Part shown: piece after piece, positions 6,653 through 7,985 of the stretch
Layout of the letters: every line of letters begins with the position of its first letter
Numbering within the stretch: the first letter of the stretch is position 1
Translations under genes and position numbers: made by a program
Assembly: GCA_938039225.1 (NCBI GenBank)
Contig: CALHVH010000054.1
Coordinates: forward strand, 1-7,985
Length of the DNA stretch: 7,985 nt
Source: an uncultured Gammaproteobacteria bacterium
Lineage (GTDB): Bacteria; Pseudomonadota; Gammaproteobacteria; Steroidobacterales; JABDMI01
Reading direction: 5' to 3'
The notes under the pieces: model-generated
The model's database searches: none
The model's input: the letters and a program-made list of their open reading frames with translations, nothing else
Told to the model about the DNA's origin: nothing

Positions 6653-6906
6653 AAACCGCTGAATTTTACTTAATTCGCTCACTATTCGTTCAACTGTCTC
6701 GCGCATCTGTCTTGTTTTTCATAAGCTCGGCCCAACTTATTATTTATTAGCAAAACTTGCATCCCGAACGTATTAAAGTACACTGCGCGAGCTTTGCATA
6801 AGCTACTAAGCACCTATATTTATAACAGCGTAAATAACCAAAGCAATAACAAGTTAACAAAATTGTTTGTTGACAAGACCACCATTTTTAATTTATTTCT
6901 ATATAT
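6653..6906 (+). other. AT-rich spacer between smg and topA
   Basis: I find no credible gene, tRNA or strong terminator in these 254 nt. The small inverted repeats are of a size expected by chance: GAATT/AATTC at 6661-6676, AGCTT/AAGCT at 6790-6804, and AACAA/TTGTT at 6856-6867. The right end becomes very AT-rich and holds a candidate topA promoter, listed separately. Confidence 0.6.
6870..6899 (+). promoter_or_regulatory. Candidate topA promoter
   Basis: TTGACA at 6870-6875 is a perfect sigma70 -35 box. The -10 box is unclear: TATTTC at 6894-6899 (18-nt spacer) has the conserved first TAT, and TTATTT at 6893-6898 (17-nt spacer) is poorer. If either is used, transcription would begin within a few bases of the topA ATG at 6907 and the mRNA would have almost no leader. 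A different, earlier start of transcription cannot be excluded. Confidence 0.35.
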
Positions 6907-7985
6907 ATGAGTAAAAATATCGTAATCGTGGAATCGCCTGCAAAGTCGAAAACCATAGAAAAATATTTAGGTAAAGACTTTAAAGTCATGGCCTCATATG
7001 GTCATGTACGCAGTCTTTTGAAAAAAAATGGTGCCGTAGATACAGATAATAATTTTGATATGCAATACATGCTTATTGAAAGAAATGAAAAGCACGTAGA
7101 ACGAATTGCCAAAGCGGTTAAGAAAGCAGACGCTCTTTATCTCGCGACTGACCCGGATAGAGAAGGAGAAGCGATTTCTTGGCACGTCTTAGAAATTCTA
7201 AGAGAACGCGGCCTACTCGAAGGCAAAAAAGTCCATCGAGTCGTGTTTTACGAAATTACTAAAAAAGCCGTCACTGAAGCTGTGGCCAACCCAAGAGGCA
7301 TGGCCAATGAGTTGGTTGATGCTCAACAAGCTCGCAGCGCCCTAGATTTCTTAGTTGGATTTAACCTATCTCCACTCTTATGGAAAAAGGTTAGACCTCG
7401 CTTATCAGCAGGTCGCGTGCAAAGTCCAGCCTTACGTTTAATTGTAGAACGTGAAGATGAGATTGATGCTTTTGAACCTAAAGAGTATTGGAGCATAGGC
7501 GCAAATCTTGCACATAAAGTAAAGCCTTTTGGGTCTAAATTATTTGAATTTGGTGGCGAAAAAGTAAAGCAATTCACCTATACCAATGCTGAAGACGTAG
7601 CAAAAGTTAAAGCCGACTTAGTAAAGGCTGCCGAGTCTCAAGGTGGCAATTTAGTCATCAAAAAAATTGAGAAAAAGCAACGTAAACGTAACCCAAGCGC
7701 TCCATTCTCAACGTCTACCCTTCAACAAGAAGCGTCTAAAAAACTTGGCTTTAGTGCACGTAAAACCATGAGCGTGGCACAAAAGCTCTATGAAGGTATG
7801 GATTTAGGTGAAGATGGTCCGGTTGGACTAATTACCTATATGCGTACTGATTCAGTGAATTTAGCTGCAGAAGCCTTGGTTGAGGTAAGAGACATGATTG
7901 CCTCTCGCTTTGGTAAAGATTCGGTACCAGCAGAAGCTCGTGTCTTCAAAACCAAATCTCGAAATGCACAAGAGGCGCATGAAGC
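6907..7985 (+). CDS. topA: DNA topoisomerase I, 3' end cut by window edge
   Basis: I translated this frame by hand; 359 codons are present and it is open at the right edge. Family members are roughly 770-870 residues, so more than half is missing. TopA relaxes negative supercoils by transient cleavage of one DNA strand. The TOPRIM domain is clear: KNIVIVESPAKSKTIEKYLG at 3-22 with catalytic Glu9, then ATDPDREGEAISWH with Asp82, Asp84 and Glu86. DAQQARSALDFLVGF starts at 138 and LSAGRVQSPALRLIVERE at 166. The active-site segment GLITYMRTDSVNLA places the DNA-linking Tyr at 311 and its partner Arg at 313. The fragment ends in the conserved NAQEAHEA. The start fits the family exactly, yet no Shine-Dalgarno precedes it: the upstream 25 nt are almost all A and T. 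Confidence 0.96.
   Translation, partial: MSKNIVIVESPAKSKTIEKYLGKDFKVMASYGHVRSLLKKNGAVDTDNNFDMQYMLIERNEKHVERIAKAVKKADALYLATDPDREGEAISWHVLEILRERGLLEGKKVHRVVFYEITKKAVTEAVANPRGMANELVDAQQARSALDFLVGFNLSPLLWKKVRPRLSAGRVQSPALRLIVEREDEIDAFEPKEYWSIGANLAHKVKPFGSKLFEFGGEKVKQFTYTNAEDVAKVKADLVKAAESQGGNLVIKKIEKKQRKRNPSAPFSTSTLQQEASKKLGFSARKTMSVAQKLYEGMDLGEDGPVGLITYMRTDSVNLAAEALVEVRDMIASRFGKDSVPAEARVFKTKSRNAQEAHE

Noticed and set aside
6661..6676. GAATT/AATTC hairpin as the smg terminator
   Set aside because: The stem has only five A/T-rich pairs (plus one wobble) and no T-run follows.
6723..6794. Inverted repeat AAGCTCG/CGAGCTT with a small inner hairpin, a possible structured RNA
   Set aside because: A 7-bp match anywhere in about 250 nt is expected by chance a couple of times, the stem cannot be extended, and no T-run or conserved fold follows.
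7323..7577. Minus-strand frame inside topA
   Set aside because: It is a shadow of the conserved TopA coding frame.
1..7985. A new defence system, mobile element, CRISPR array or gene cluster
   Set aside because: Every sizeable coding region belongs to a known conserved family in a known gene order. I saw no array-like repeats, transposase, integrase or base-composition island.

Overview
The window is a conserved housekeeping locus from an AT-rich (by eye about 40% GC) gammaproteobacterium. The evidence is gene order and protein motifs: a leftward def-fmt-rsmB-DUF4390 cluster sits back to back with a rightward LysM protein gene, followed by dprA, smg and topA. The def/fmt/rsmB block divergent from dprA/smg is familiar from E. 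coli. A LysM gene between def and dprA is familiar from Pseudomonas, where that gene is tsaP. The sequence alone does not fix genus or species.

Leftward block (1-3373, minus strand). def (peptide deformylase) comes first, then fmt (Met-tRNA formyltransferase) after 18 nt. rsmB (16S rRNA m5C methyltransferase) follows, its start overlapping the end of fmt by 8 nt. Last is a DUF4390 gene with a signal peptide, which starts 4 nt after the rsmB stop and runs off the left edge. The tight packing implies one transcript. Fmt formylates initiator Met-tRNA, Def removes the formyl group from new proteins, and RsmB modifies the small ribosomal subunit, so the first three genes serve translation. The fourth encodes an exported protein of unknown function.

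Divergent spacer (3374-3581). It holds the def ribosome binding site and the LysM ribosome binding site. It also holds a hairpin plus T-run shaped like an intrinsic terminator, just upstream of the LysM gene. This is the least explained element of the window.

Rightward block (3582-7985, plus strand). A LysM-domain lipoprotein (TsaP-like, envelope or peptidoglycan-associated) ends at a clear intrinsic terminator. dprA (ssDNA-binding RecA loader for transformation) and smg (DUF494) follow 60 nt apart and are probably cotranscribed. After a 254-nt AT-rich spacer comes topA (DNA topoisomerase I), cut by the right edge but retaining its TOPRIM motifs and catalytic tyrosine. topA has no visible Shine-Dalgarno, and a perfect TTGACA box lies 31 nt before its ATG.

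I see no mobile element, CRISPR array, tRNA, rRNA or phage gene, and no sign of an undescribed multi-gene system. The points worth checking are regulatory (the LysM leader hairpin, the topA start region, the lack of Shine-Dalgarno sites inside the leftward operon) and the two less understood envelope genes (DUF4390 and the LysM lipoprotein).
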